Shown piece after piece: positions 17,464 to 25,458 of a stretch of 64,000 nucleotides of DNA. Source of the stretch: Bacteroides_D sp963546395. GTDB lineage: Bacteria > Bacteroidota > Bacteroidia > Bacteroidales > CAJPTX01. The notes under the pieces were generated by a model. It searched no databases. It was given only the letters and a program-made list of their open reading frames with translations, and had not been told where the DNA came from. The position numbers were made by a program, and so were the translations under genes. Positions within the stretch are counted from its first letter, which is position 1. Each line of letters starts with the position of its first letter. The stretch is from contig CAUUMS010000007.1 of the NCBI GenBank assembly GCA_963546395.1, positions 1-64,000 on the forward strand. Reading direction: 5' to 3'.

Positions 17464-18474
17464 ATGAAGCTAGCATTACGGCATGGCCAACGGATTGCCA
17501 TAGGATTAGGGGTGACGCTGCTGCTGTGGCTCATGGCCTCGTGCTCACGGCAGGATGTCGTGCGGCTGCGCGTGGAGACCAACCCGGGGGCTGTGCTGCT
17601 CATGCGCATCGATGGGCATGTGGCCTCCATGGAGGGCCTCGAGGGGCAATTCGTCGCTGGAGATACGATTGCCTACCGCATTGTCAATCAGGATATAATC
17701 ATTCGGGGTGACATCCAGGCAGTGGTGCTCCCCGACCCCACCCAGCAAGGGATGGCGGCCAATGTGGTGGAGCTCGATGTGAGGCAGTGCCCCCGGTTGG
17801 TGCGGCTGGTGTGCAACACCCATCGGCTCGCAAGCGTGGATCTGACGAGCAGTGCCTCGCTCGAGGTGCTGGTGCTACCGAACAATGTGCTCACGCAGGT
17901 GGATGTGAGCCATTGCCCCCAGCTGAGAACGCTGGATTTGGAGGGGAACCCGATAGGAGATATTGACTTGAGTCACAACTCCTTGCTAGAGATGCTCTGG
18001 ATGACTCGTTGCAGTTTGCGCTCCCTGCGCATGGAGCAATGCCCTGCGCTGAAAGGGCTCCAGTGCAGCCAGAACCGCATAGCCGAGCTTGACCTAAGCG
18101 CTAATCGCAGGCTGCGTGGGCTGGTGTGCGCTTTCAATCAGCTCTCCCAGCTCATCTTGCCGGCACAGGATAGCCTCACCATGCTGAGCTGCTCGTTCAA
18201 TAGCCTCCGGAGCCTGGATGTGTCGCACTGCCCGGCATTGCGGGAGCTCTGGTGCCAGGGAAACCAGCTGGGCGATTCGGCCATGGTAGCCCTCGTGGAA
18301 TCACTCCCCATGGTGCCCGACCGCTCGGGTCGCCTCGTGCCTGTGGATAGCGACCTGCCCACAGAGGGTAACGTGAGCACGCCAACGACTGAGAGCCTGG
18401 CCCGGCTCAAGGGTTGGGAGGTCTTTGAGGTGTTCGATGCCCGCGCTACTAGTCAGGGCCACTTGCCGCAATGA
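17464..18474 (+). CDS. Leucine-rich-repeat lipoprotein 1 (BspA/InlJ-like)
   Basis: 336 aa. Lipoprotein signal with LMASC (Cys27). Residues about 30-95 form a conserved N-terminal domain (LRVETNPGAVLLMRIDG, then IIIRGDIQAVVLP) resembling the segment that precedes the repeats in Bacteroidales InlJ-like proteins. LRRs follow: LxxLxCxxNxLxxLDxSxCPxL units, fewer and more degenerate than in its paralogues. The C-terminal cap is intact, including AMVALVESLP, EGNVST and LKGWEV, as in BspA/InlJ-type proteins. Probably an outer-membrane surface lipoprotein for protein contacts or adhesion; ligand unknown. ATG at 17464, 29 nt after the -7 box. Confidence 0.82.
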   Translation: MKLALRHGQRIAIGLGVTLLLWLMASCSRQDVVRLRVETNPGAVLLMRIDGHVASMEGLEGQFVAGDTIAYRIVNQDIIIRGDIQAVVLPDPTQQGMAANVVELDVRQCPRLVRLVCNTHRLASVDLTSSASLEVLVLPNNVLTQVDVSHCPQLRTLDLEGNPIGDIDLSHNSLLEMLWMTRCSLRSLRMEQCPALKGLQCSQNRIAELDLSANRRLRGLVCAFNQLSQLILPAQDSLTMLSCSFNSLRSLDVSHCPALRELWCQGNQLGDSAMVALVESLPMVPDRSGRLVPVDSDLPTEGNVSTPTTESLARLKGWEVFEVFDARATSQGHLPQ

Positions 18475-19787
18475 AATTAGGGGTAACGGCTGCTCCTGTC
18501 GGCACGAGACCACAGGAGGATGTTGTGCGGCTACGAACAGAGACCAACCCGGGGGCCATACTGCGCATGCGTATCGATGGGCGCATGGCCTCCATGGAGG
18601 GGCTCGAGGGGCACTTCGTCCCTGGAAAGATGATCGCCTACTGCGTTGTCAATCAGGATATAATCATTCGGGGTGACATCCAGGCGCTGGTGTTACCGAA
18701 CAATGCGCTCATCCAGGTGGATGTGAGGCAGTGTCCCCAGTTAAGGACGCTGGAGCTAGAGGAGAACCCGATAGAAGAGATCGACTTGAGGCACAATCCG
18801 TTGCTGGAGGAGATCAATCTCGACCGATGCAATTTGCACACCCTGGATGTATCGGGATGCAGTGCGTTGCAAGAGCTCAATTGCGAGGGGAACCAACTCC
18901 AGAGTTTGGATGTGTCGCAATGCCCGGAGCTGCGAGAGCTCGAGTGCGGGGGGAACTCGATTAGAAGCCTAGACATGTCACGCTGCTCTGCACTACAGGA
19001 TCTCCATTGCAGCGGTAACCAGCTCCAGAGCCTGGATGTGTCTGGCTGCCCTGCGCTGAAGCATCTCTCGTGCTGGGAGAACCAGCTTGAGAGCCTGGAT
19101 GTGTTACAATGCCTTGCGCTGCAAGAGCTCGAATGCGCATGGAATCACCTCCAGTTCCTGGATGTGTCGAACTGTCCAGAATTACGCGGGCTCGAGTGTG
19201 AGGAGAATCAGCTTCAACGCCTCGATGTATCGGGCTGCCCTGTGATGCTGAGCCTCTTGTGCCGAGGGAATCGGCTCCGGAGCCTGAATGTGTTGCAATG
19301 CCTCGCGCTGCAAGAGCTCAATTGCGGGGGGAACCAGCTTAAGAGCCTTGATGTATCGCAATGCCCTGAGTTGCAGAGTCTCTCGTGCGAGAGTAACCAG
19401 CTTCAGTTCCTGGATGTGTCAAATTGTCCTGCACTACAAGAGCTCAATTGCGAGGGTAACCAACTCCAGAGCCTAGATGTGTCGAAATGCTCTGTGCTCC
19501 AGAGCCTCTTGTGCGGAAGGAATCAGCTTCAATGCCTTGATATGTCGCACTGCCCTGCGTTACAGAGCCTATCGTGCGAGAAGAACCAGATTCAGAGCCT
19601 GAATGTGTTGGGCTGTCCAGAGTTATGTAGGCTTTGGTGCGAGGAGAATCAGTTGAGTGACACGGCCATGATCGCCCTGGTGGAATCGCTCCCCATGGTG
19701 CCCGACCGCTCGAGGCGGCGTATACACATGGATAGTAACTCGGAGGCTGAGAGACTGGCGCAGCTCAAGGGGTGGGATGTGCGCTAG
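18471..19787 (+). CDS. Leucine-rich-repeat protein 2, signal peptide lost
   Basis: 438 aa. Its ATG overlaps the stop of LRR gene 1 (ATGA), so it is translationally coupled. The N-terminal domain and about 13 double-cysteine repeats (consensus LQxLxCxxNQLxSLDVSxCPx, 21 residues) plus two divergent ones are intact, followed by the VESLP…LKGWDV cap. The start MKLGVTAAPVGTRPQEDVV aligns with the tail of the paralogues' signal peptide, but the hydrophobic core and lipobox are gone. It is therefore predicted cytoplasmic, a duplicate fused behind gene 1 by recombination. Confidence 0.78.
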   Translation: MKLGVTAAPVGTRPQEDVVRLRTETNPGAILRMRIDGRMASMEGLEGHFVPGKMIAYCVVNQDIIIRGDIQALVLPNNALIQVDVRQCPQLRTLELEENPIEEIDLRHNPLLEEINLDRCNLHTLDVSGCSALQELNCEGNQLQSLDVSQCPELRELECGGNSIRSLDMSRCSALQDLHCSGNQLQSLDVSGCPALKHLSCWENQLESLDVLQCLALQELECAWNHLQFLDVSNCPELRGLECEENQLQRLDVSGCPVMLSLLCRGNRLRSLNVLQCLALQELNCGGNQLKSLDVSQCPELQSLSCESNQLQFLDVSNCPALQELNCEGNQLQSLDVSKCSVLQSLLCGRNQLQCLDMSHCPALQSLSCEKNQIQSLNVLGCPELCRLWCEENQLSDTAMIALVESLPMVPDRSRRRIHMDSNSEAERLAQLKGWDVR

Positions 19788-19816
19788 ATGAGGCACTGCC
19801 CCATCTCAACGTAAGC

Positions 19817-21331
19817 CTAGAAGAGGGGGCTGAAGAGCCGCGCGAACGAGTCCTTCATCTGCTCGGCCAGGTTACGGCGGTGCCAGCCCTGTGCCGAGAG
19901 CTCTGCGCTCTGGGCCGCATTGCGCCGAAATTCCTCATCGAGCTGCTGCGCCACGCGGCTGTCATACACCAGGGCGACGATCTCAAAGTTGTCCTCGAAG
20001 CTCCGTATGTCCATGTTGGCTGAGCCCACAGCGCAGAATTCACCATCCACCACGATGGTCTTGGAGTGATTGAAGCCGCCATGGAACATGTAGACGCGGA
20101 TTCCAGCATCGAGCAGGGTCTGAATGTAGCTACGGGTGGCCCATTGCACCAACCTGGAGTCGCCACGGCACGGGAGCAGTAGGCGCACGTCAACCCCGCT
20201 CAGCGACGCGGTACGCAGAGCGGTGAGGATGCTCTCATTGGGTACAAAGTAGGGAGAGCAGATGTGGATGTAACGCTTGGCCTTGGAGATGGCCAGGAAG
20301 AATGTCTGCATGATGGAGGCCCAGTCGCTGTCGGGCCCGCTGGCTGCCACCTGGATGAGGGCCCCATCCTCCTGCGTGGGGTACTGCACGCTGCCGATGC
20401 TGATGGGGTGGCGATACTTGGTGACAAAATCCCAGTCGTTCACCAGCACGAGATGCAGCGCGCTCACCGCGGGCCCCTGGATGCGGATCTGCGTGTCGAG
20501 CCATGGCCCTAGCACAGGATCGCCGTCGATGTACTTGTCGGCCACGTTCATTCCGCCGATATGACCGATGTGCCCATCGATGATGGCGATCTTCCTGTGG
20601 TTGCGGTAGTTAAGCCGATTGGCAAGGTAGGGGAATGTGACACGCTGGAACTGCTGAATGTGCACCCCGCTGGCTCGCAGGCGGCGGACGAAACGTCTGG
20701 GGAGCCCCCAGCTGCCCACGGCATCGTATATGATGCGCACGTCAACCCCTTGCTGCGCCTTGTCCATGAGAATCTCGGCGATGGTATTCCCGATGGTGTC
20801 TGCGCAGAAGATGTAGTACTGAAGGTGTATGCACCGCTCCGCAGCGAGGAGATCGGCCGTGAGGGAATCGAAGGCCTCACGCCCCCGGTGGAATAGCTGC
20901 ACGCTATTACCCGCGAGCACGGGCGACCGATTGCTGTTGAGCAGCAGCCGGGCGATGGGGAGGCTAGGTTGCAGGGGCGACGGGATGCTGGCCTCCTCGC
21001 TGAGCGAGACCACGTAGGGGGCAATGGAGGAGCGAAGGCCGGAAAGGTCGATGGGCACTTTGCGCCGGAATATGTGCAGCCGGCGCATGTTTTGCCCGAA
21101 GAAGATGTAAAGGACGAAGCCAGCCACTGGGAGCAGCACGAGCACGAGCACCCAGAGCAGCGTGCGGGTGGGGTCGCGCTTGTCGAGAATGACAATGAGG
21201 GCTGTGACAACGATGGTGACGCTGTAGAGCACGCCAAAGATCCACCCCCACGCAGAGACCCACTCGGCCAGCGCATGCCACACCATCTGCAAGGTATGCA
21301 AGATGGAATCGAGCACTGCCAGGCAGACCAT
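19817..21331 (-). CDS. cls: Cardiolipin synthase
   Basis: 504 aa phospholipase D-superfamily enzyme making cardiolipin from phosphatidylglycerol. Two N-terminal spans (about 25-45, 55-78), then two HKD motifs: NHRKIAIIDGHIGHIGGMN and NHSKTIVVDGEFCAVGSANMD. Other family signatures are LQYYIF, DVRIIYDAVGS, and SPYFVPNESI. The length is typical. It sits 12 nt downstream of the thioesterase gene on the same strand and converges on LRR gene 2. This two-gene unit separates the plus- and minus-strand LRR pairs. Confidence 0.95.
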   Translation of the reverse strand: MVCLAVLDSILHTLQMVWHALAEWVSAWGWIFGVLYSVTIVVTALIVILDKRDPTRTLLWVLVLVLLPVAGFVLYIFFGQNMRRLHIFRRKVPIDLSGLRSSIAPYVVSLSEEASIPSPLQPSLPIARLLLNSNRSPVLAGNSVQLFHRGREAFDSLTADLLAAERCIHLQYYIFCADTIGNTIAEILMDKAQQGVDVRIIYDAVGSWGLPRRFVRRLRASGVHIQQFQRVTFPYLANRLNYRNHRKIAIIDGHIGHIGGMNVADKYIDGDPVLGPWLDTQIRIQGPAVSALHLVLVNDWDFVTKYRHPISIGSVQYPTQEDGALIQVAASGPDSDWASIMQTFFLAISKAKRYIHICSPYFVPNESILTALRTASLSGVDVRLLLPCRGDSRLVQWATRSYIQTLLDAGIRVYMFHGGFNHSKTIVVDGEFCAVGSANMDIRSFEDNFEIVALVYDSRVAQQLDEEFRRNAAQSAELSAQGWHRRNLAEQMKDSFARLFSPLF

Positions 21332-21343
21332 GGCTACAGGGGC

Positions 21344-21775
21344 CTAAAGGGTTAGCCGATCTCGCACGGCCTGCGGCACGCGCACGGGTTTCCGCGTATC
21401 GCGGTTGACGAAGGCCAGTGTGGTGGTTCCCCACACCACGAGCGTATTGGCCTCGTCCGCAATGCGGTAGCCAAATTCGATGGAGGCTCCCCCGAGGGAG
21501 ACGATACCGGTGGTGACGCTGAGCAAATTGTCGTAGTGGGCCGGGCTCCCGTAGTGGAGCTGCATGTCTACCACAGGCATCATGATGCCCGAGGCCTCGA
21601 GGCTCGCGTAGGGGAAGCCGAGGTGCCGCATGAGCTCATTGCGCCCCACCTCGAAGTAGAGGGGGTAGGTGCCGTAGTACACGTAGCCCATGGCATCGGT
21701 CTCGCCGTAGCGAACGCGCAGCTGTGTTGTGTGGGTGTACTGCAACTGCTCTGTGCGACCGGCGAATGTCCCCAT
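21344..21775 (-). CDS. YbgC-type acyl-CoA thioesterase
   Basis: 143 aa single hotdog-fold domain. It has the 4HBT/YbgC signature RYGETDAMGYVYYGTYPLYFE, with the catalytic-type Asp in the ETDAMG loop, and later LEASGIMMPVV and VVWGTTTLAFVNRDTRKPVR. This family hydrolyses acyl-CoA or acyl-ACP; the specific substrate is unknown. A TACATTTG box at 21856-21863 gives a leader of about 75 nt. In an operon with cls. Confidence 0.9.
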   Translation of the reverse strand: MGTFAGRTEQLQYTHTTQLRVRYGETDAMGYVYYGTYPLYFEVGRNELMRHLGFPYASLEASGIMMPVVDMQLHYGSPAHYDNLLSVTTGIVSLGGASIEFGYRIADEANTLVVWGTTTLAFVNRDTRKPVRVPQAVRDRLTL

Positions 21776-22300
21776 TGACCCGTGTGATTACGAACTGATG
21801 ATACGTGGTGATGAACGTACGATAAAAGGCTATGAGCAGCCATATACCTGCGGGGCAAATGTACGCAATTGCCACGAGATGGTTGCGCACAAAGCGACGG
21901 CACCCATGCAGCACTCAGTTACGCTCGGGCGCATTAACGCCATGGCGTGCGCCTGGGACTACCCTACTCCCAATGGCTGAAGCCCGGTGATGATTACCGT
22001 TGGCTGAGGGGCCTGAAGCAGGTGCTTTCTGCGGCGCAGTCCGCAGCGTGGGTAACGGCCCATCTGTTCTGGGAGGATGCTATGTTTCAATGGTACCCCC
22101 TTGGGTTACCCCTTGCATGTGCAAAATAAAGTCCCCCGAGACCCTGTAAGGATCCCGGGGGACAACCCTACCCCTGCGCATGTATGCCTAGGTTGGTGCC
22201 GTCATAGCCTAGCTGAGCAGATGAATGAGAAGCCGTTTTGCGCAACTCTTTGGCTCAATGCTTTTTTAGACTTGCTCGAAGAGAAGGCTACACCTCATTT
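21776..22300. other. Gap between thioesterase gene and LRR gene 3
   Basis: Holds the minus-strand thioesterase promoter (TACATTTG, 21856-21863) and the terminator block of LRR gene 3 (22131-22163). From 22205 to 22300 the sequence resembles the 3' flank of LRR gene 4 (24065-24170), part of the same duplication. No gene is apparent. Confidence 0.6.
22131..22163 (-). terminator. Terminator of LRR gene 3 (duplicated block, copy C)
   Basis: Hairpin GTCCCCCG … CGGGGGAC, followed on the minus strand by TTTATTTT. Nearly identical to hairpins at 23956 and 25380. Similarity to the other copies runs from about 22088 to 22180. Confidence 0.8.
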
Positions 22301-23806
22301 TTAGTTCACGCTCCAACGCTTGAGTCGGGCTCGTCGCTCAGCCTCCGGATTACTATCCATGCGTATACATTTATCCGAGTCGTCGGGATCTATGGGGAGT
22401 GATTCCACCAGGGCAATCATGGCTGAATTGTCTATCTGGTTCCCACAGCAATTGAGCTCTCGCAGCTCCGGGCAATGCGACACATCCAGGCTCTGGAGCT
22501 GGTTATATCCGCAGTCAAGATTTTGCAACTCTGGGCAATTCGATACATCCAGGTGCTGGAGCCGGTTCACACAGCACACGAGCTCTTGCAGCGCAGGGCA
22601 ATTCGACACATTCAGTCTTTGGAGCTGGTTCTCCCAGCACCTGAGCTTTTGCAACTCAGGGCAATGCGACACATCCAGGCTTCGGAGCTGGTTCATATGA
22701 CACACGAGCTTTTGTAACTCAGGGCATTGCGACACATCCAGGCTCTGGAGTTGGTTAACCCCACACGCGAGGCCCTGTAACGCAGGGCAGCGCGACACGT
22801 CTAGCTCCTGGAGCTGGTTCTTGTAGCATTCGAGGTGCTGTAGTGCAGTGCATTTCGACATATCCAGGCTCTCGAGCTGGTTATACTCGCATTTGAGCTC
22901 TTGCAACTCAGGGCAGCGCAACACATCCAGACTCTGGAGTTGGTTAAACCCACACGCAAGGCCCTGTAACGCAGGGCAGTGCGACACGTCTAGGTCCTGG
23001 AGCTGGTTCTTGTAGCACTCGAGGTGCTGTAGTGCAGTGCATTTCGACACATCCAGGCTCTGGAGCTGGTTCGCATGACACAAGAGCTTTTGCAGCTTCG
23101 GGCAATTCGACACATCCAGGCCATGGAGCTGATTCTTATAACACGAGAGCTTTTGCAACTCAGGGCATTGCGATACATCTAGGCTCATGAGTTGGTTCGC
23201 CCCGCAATTGAGCTTTTGCAGCGCGAGGCATTGCGACACATCTAGGTGCAGGAGCTGGTTCTCATGGCAGAAGAGCTCTTGCAGCGCTAGGCATTGCGAC
23301 ACGTCTAGGTGCAGGAGCTGGTTCTCATAACACAAGAGCTTTTGCAACTCAGGGCAATGCGACACATCCAGGTGCTGGAGCTGGTTCCCCCAGCACTCGA
23401 GGATCTGTAGTGCAGGGCAATTCGACGCATCCAATCTCTGGAGCTGGTTCGCATAACACGAGAGCTTTTGCAACTCAGGGCAATGCGACACATTGAGCTC
23501 CACTATAGAGGCAATCCCTATACTGAATTGGTGTTTGAAAAGTTGTATGCATTGTATGTTGCCGTGGATTGTTATAACTGGATTGACAATGCGATAGGCA
23601 ATCGTATCTCCGGGGACGAATCGCCCTTCGAGGCCCTCCATAGAAGTCACGTGCCCATCGATACGCATGCGCAGCACAGCCCCTTTGTTGGCCTCCACGC
23701 GCAGCTGTACACATCCTGGCCGTGAGGATGAAACCATGAGCCAGAGCATTAGCATCACCCCTAATCCAATGGCGATCCGTTGGCCATATCGTAATACAAG
23801 ATTCAT
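22301..23806 (-). CDS. Leucine-rich-repeat protein 3, 17 repeats, mutated lipobox
   Basis: 501 aa, the longest of the four paralogues. An InlJ-like N-terminal domain (LRVEANKGAVLRMRIDG…) is followed by about 17 repeats of 21 residues, LQxLxCxxNQLxxLDVSxCPx, with Cys at two positions of nearly every repeat. A cap follows: SAMIALVESLPIDPDDS … LKRWSV. The signal peptide is hydrophobic, but the lipobox Cys seen in LRR1 and LRR4 (position 27 here) is Ser: LMVSSS. Export by signal peptidase I, or use of the later Cys32, is possible; normal lipidation is unlikely. Confidence 0.82.
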   Translation of the reverse strand: MNLVLRYGQRIAIGLGVMLMLWLMVSSSRPGCVQLRVEANKGAVLRMRIDGHVTSMEGLEGRFVPGDTIAYRIVNPVITIHGNIQCIQLFKHQFSIGIASIVELNVSHCPELQKLSCYANQLQRLDASNCPALQILECWGNQLQHLDVSHCPELQKLLCYENQLLHLDVSQCLALQELFCHENQLLHLDVSQCLALQKLNCGANQLMSLDVSQCPELQKLSCYKNQLHGLDVSNCPKLQKLLCHANQLQSLDVSKCTALQHLECYKNQLQDLDVSHCPALQGLACGFNQLQSLDVLRCPELQELKCEYNQLESLDMSKCTALQHLECYKNQLQELDVSRCPALQGLACGVNQLQSLDVSQCPELQKLVCHMNQLRSLDVSHCPELQKLRCWENQLQRLNVSNCPALQELVCCVNRLQHLDVSNCPELQNLDCGYNQLQSLDVSHCPELRELNCCGNQIDNSAMIALVESLPIDPDDSDKCIRMDSNPEAERRARLKRWSVN

Positions 23807-23831
23807 ATCTCAGCTGATTTTGCACATGGTG

Positions 23832-23839
23832 CAAAGGTA
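23832..23839 (-). promoter_or_regulatory. -7 promoter box of LRR gene 3
   Basis: TACCTTTG on the minus strand with the shared upstream GCTTTGGGGCTAGGATAT block, 26 nt before the ATG. Confidence 0.6.
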
Positions 23840-23955
23840 ACCCCGCAGTTCCATATATCCTAGCCCCAAAGCGTAAATCAGCAGCATGTGGAGGTGGGAA
23901 AATGCCGCATTTCAATGATGCCCCCTTGGGCTATTTCTCGCATGCGCATAAAAAA

Positions 23956-23987
23956 GTCCCCGAGACCCTGTAAGGATCCCGGGGGAC
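23956..23987 (-). terminator. Terminator of LRR gene 4 (copy B)
   Basis: GTCCCCG … CGGGGGAC hairpin followed by TTTTTTATG on the minus strand; one C shorter in one arm than the other two copies. Confidence 0.75.
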
Positions 23988-24170
23988 GACCCTACCCCTG
24001 CGCAATGCGCACAGGGTGCTGTTATTTTAGCTTACTCAGTGGGCTCTGTGGTGGAAGCGATGAATTCCGGCGCAACATGGCCGGGTGGCTGGCAAATGAA
24101 TGAAGGATCCGTTTGCACAGCTCTTTAGTTTTCTGCTGAACTTGCTTGAAAGGAGGGAGGCGGACAATAT

Positions 24171-25229
24171 CTAGTCCACTTCCCACCCCTTAAGCTGCGC
24201 CCAGCTCTCGGCTGCTGGTAGGTTTTTATCCATGAGTATATGCCGTTCTGAGCGCTCGGGATTCATGGGAAGCGATTCTACGAGGGCGATAATGGCCGAT
24301 TTGCTCATCTGGTTGTCTTGGCACTCGAGATACCGCAACTTAGGGCAATGTGATACGTCCAGGCGCCGAAGCTGATTCCCATTACACTGAAGCTGTTGCA
24401 GCGCAGAGCAGCCCGACACATTCAGTCTCTGGAGCTGGTTCACGTTGCACCAGAGATATTGCAGCACAGGGCAATTCGACACATCCAGGCTCTGGAGCTG
24501 GTTCTTACTGCAATTGAGCTCTTGCAACGCTGGACAGCCCGACACATCCAGGCTCTGGAGCTGGTTACTCCCGCACTCGAGCTTTTGTAACTCAGGGCAT
24601 TGCGACACGCCCAGGCTCTGGAGTTGGTTCCCCCAGCACTCGAGGTGCTGTAGTGCAGAGCATTGCGACACGTCTAAGTGTTGGAGCTGATTCTCGCTGC
24701 ATGCGAGGAGCTGTAGTACAGTGCATTTCGACACATTCAGGCTTTTAAGCTGGTTATTCTCGCAGTTGAGCTCTTGTAATGCACGGCAATTCGCCACATC
24801 CAGGCTCTGGAGTTGGTTCCCCCGGCACTCGAGCTTTTGCAACTCAGGGCAATGCGACACATCCAGGCTCTGGAGCTGGTTCCCTCCGCAATCGAGCTCT
24901 TGCAACTCAGGGCAATGCGACACATTGAGCTCCACTATAGGGGACATCAATGGAATGCATCTGCTTAATTGCATGCGTTGTATGTTGCCGTGGATTGTTA
25001 TAACCGGATTGACAATGTGGTAGTTAATCGTATTACCGGAGACAAATCGCCCTTCGAGGCCTTCCATGGAGGTCACGTGCCCATCGATACGCATACGCAG
25101 CACAGCCCATTTGTTGGCCTCCACGCGCAGCCGCACATATCCTGGCTGTGAGCACGAGGCCGTGAGCCACAGCAGCGTCACCCCTAATCCAATGGCGATC
25201 CGTTGGACATATCGTAATACAAGATTCAT
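24171..25229 (-). CDS. Leucine-rich-repeat lipoprotein 4
   Basis: 352 aa. Lipobox WLTASC with Cys26. N-terminal domain as in the paralogues (LRVEANKWAVLRMRIDG, VITIHGNIQRMQL). About ten 21-residue repeats with cysteines at LxC and VSxC; cap SAIIALVESLPMNPERS … LKGWEVD. Very similar to LRR3 over signal, promoter and cap, and differing mainly in repeat number, so repeat gain or loss after duplication is likely. Expected to be an outer-membrane lipoprotein; ligand unknown. Confidence 0.83.
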   Translation of the reverse strand: MNLVLRYVQRIAIGLGVTLLWLTASCSQPGYVRLRVEANKWAVLRMRIDGHVTSMEGLEGRFVSGNTINYHIVNPVITIHGNIQRMQLSRCIPLMSPIVELNVSHCPELQELDCGGNQLQSLDVSHCPELQKLECRGNQLQSLDVANCRALQELNCENNQLKSLNVSKCTVLQLLACSENQLQHLDVSQCSALQHLECWGNQLQSLGVSQCPELQKLECGSNQLQSLDVSGCPALQELNCSKNQLQSLDVSNCPVLQYLWCNVNQLQRLNVSGCSALQQLQCNGNQLRRLDVSHCPKLRYLECQDNQMSKSAIIALVESLPMNPERSERHILMDKNLPAAESWAQLKGWEVD

Positions 25230-25254
25230 ATCTCAGCTGATTTTGCACATGGCG

Positions 25255-25262
25255 CAAAGGTA
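25255..25262 (-). promoter_or_regulatory. -7 promoter box of LRR gene 4
   Basis: TACCTTTG equivalent (CAAAGGTA on plus), in the same context as the LRR3 promoter; 26 nt before the ATG. Confidence 0.6.
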
Positions 25263-25379
25263 ATCCCGCAGTTCCATATATCCTAGCCCCAAAGCGTAAA
25301 TCAGCAGCATGTGGAGGTGGGAAAATGCCGCATTTCAATGGTACCCCCTTGGGTTACCTCTCGCTCGTGCATAAATAAA

Positions 25380-25412
25380 GTCCCCCGAGACCCTGTAAGG
25401 ATCCCGGGGGAC
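25380..25412 (-). terminator. Terminator of tlpA (copy A)
   Basis: GTCCCCCG … CGGGGGAC hairpin with TTTATTTA on the minus strand, about 45 nt after the tlpA stop. Probably the ancestral copy of the block later duplicated with the LRR genes. Confidence 0.8.
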
Positions 25413-25458
25413 TACCCTAACCCTGCGTAATGCGCGCAGGGGGTGCTGTTATTTTAGC

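Larger units (their letters stand above)
23807..24170. repeat. Duplicated LRR promoter/terminator segment, copy B
   Basis: From about 23807 to 24040 this matches 25230-25465: LRR promoter, the CATTTCAATG…CCCCCTTGGG stretch, terminator hairpin, GCTGTTATTTTAGC, then CTTACTCAG. In the 25.4-kb copy that last stretch is the stop codon end of tlpA. Here tlpA sequence stops right after it, showing that the duplicated unit included the extreme 3' end of tlpA. Confidence 0.8.

Noticed and set aside
22301..25229. Regularly spaced ~63-bp DNA repeats that look like a CRISPR array or minisatellite
   Set aside because: They translate in frame as 21-residue LRR units with signal peptide and cap; there are no unique spacers and no cas genes.
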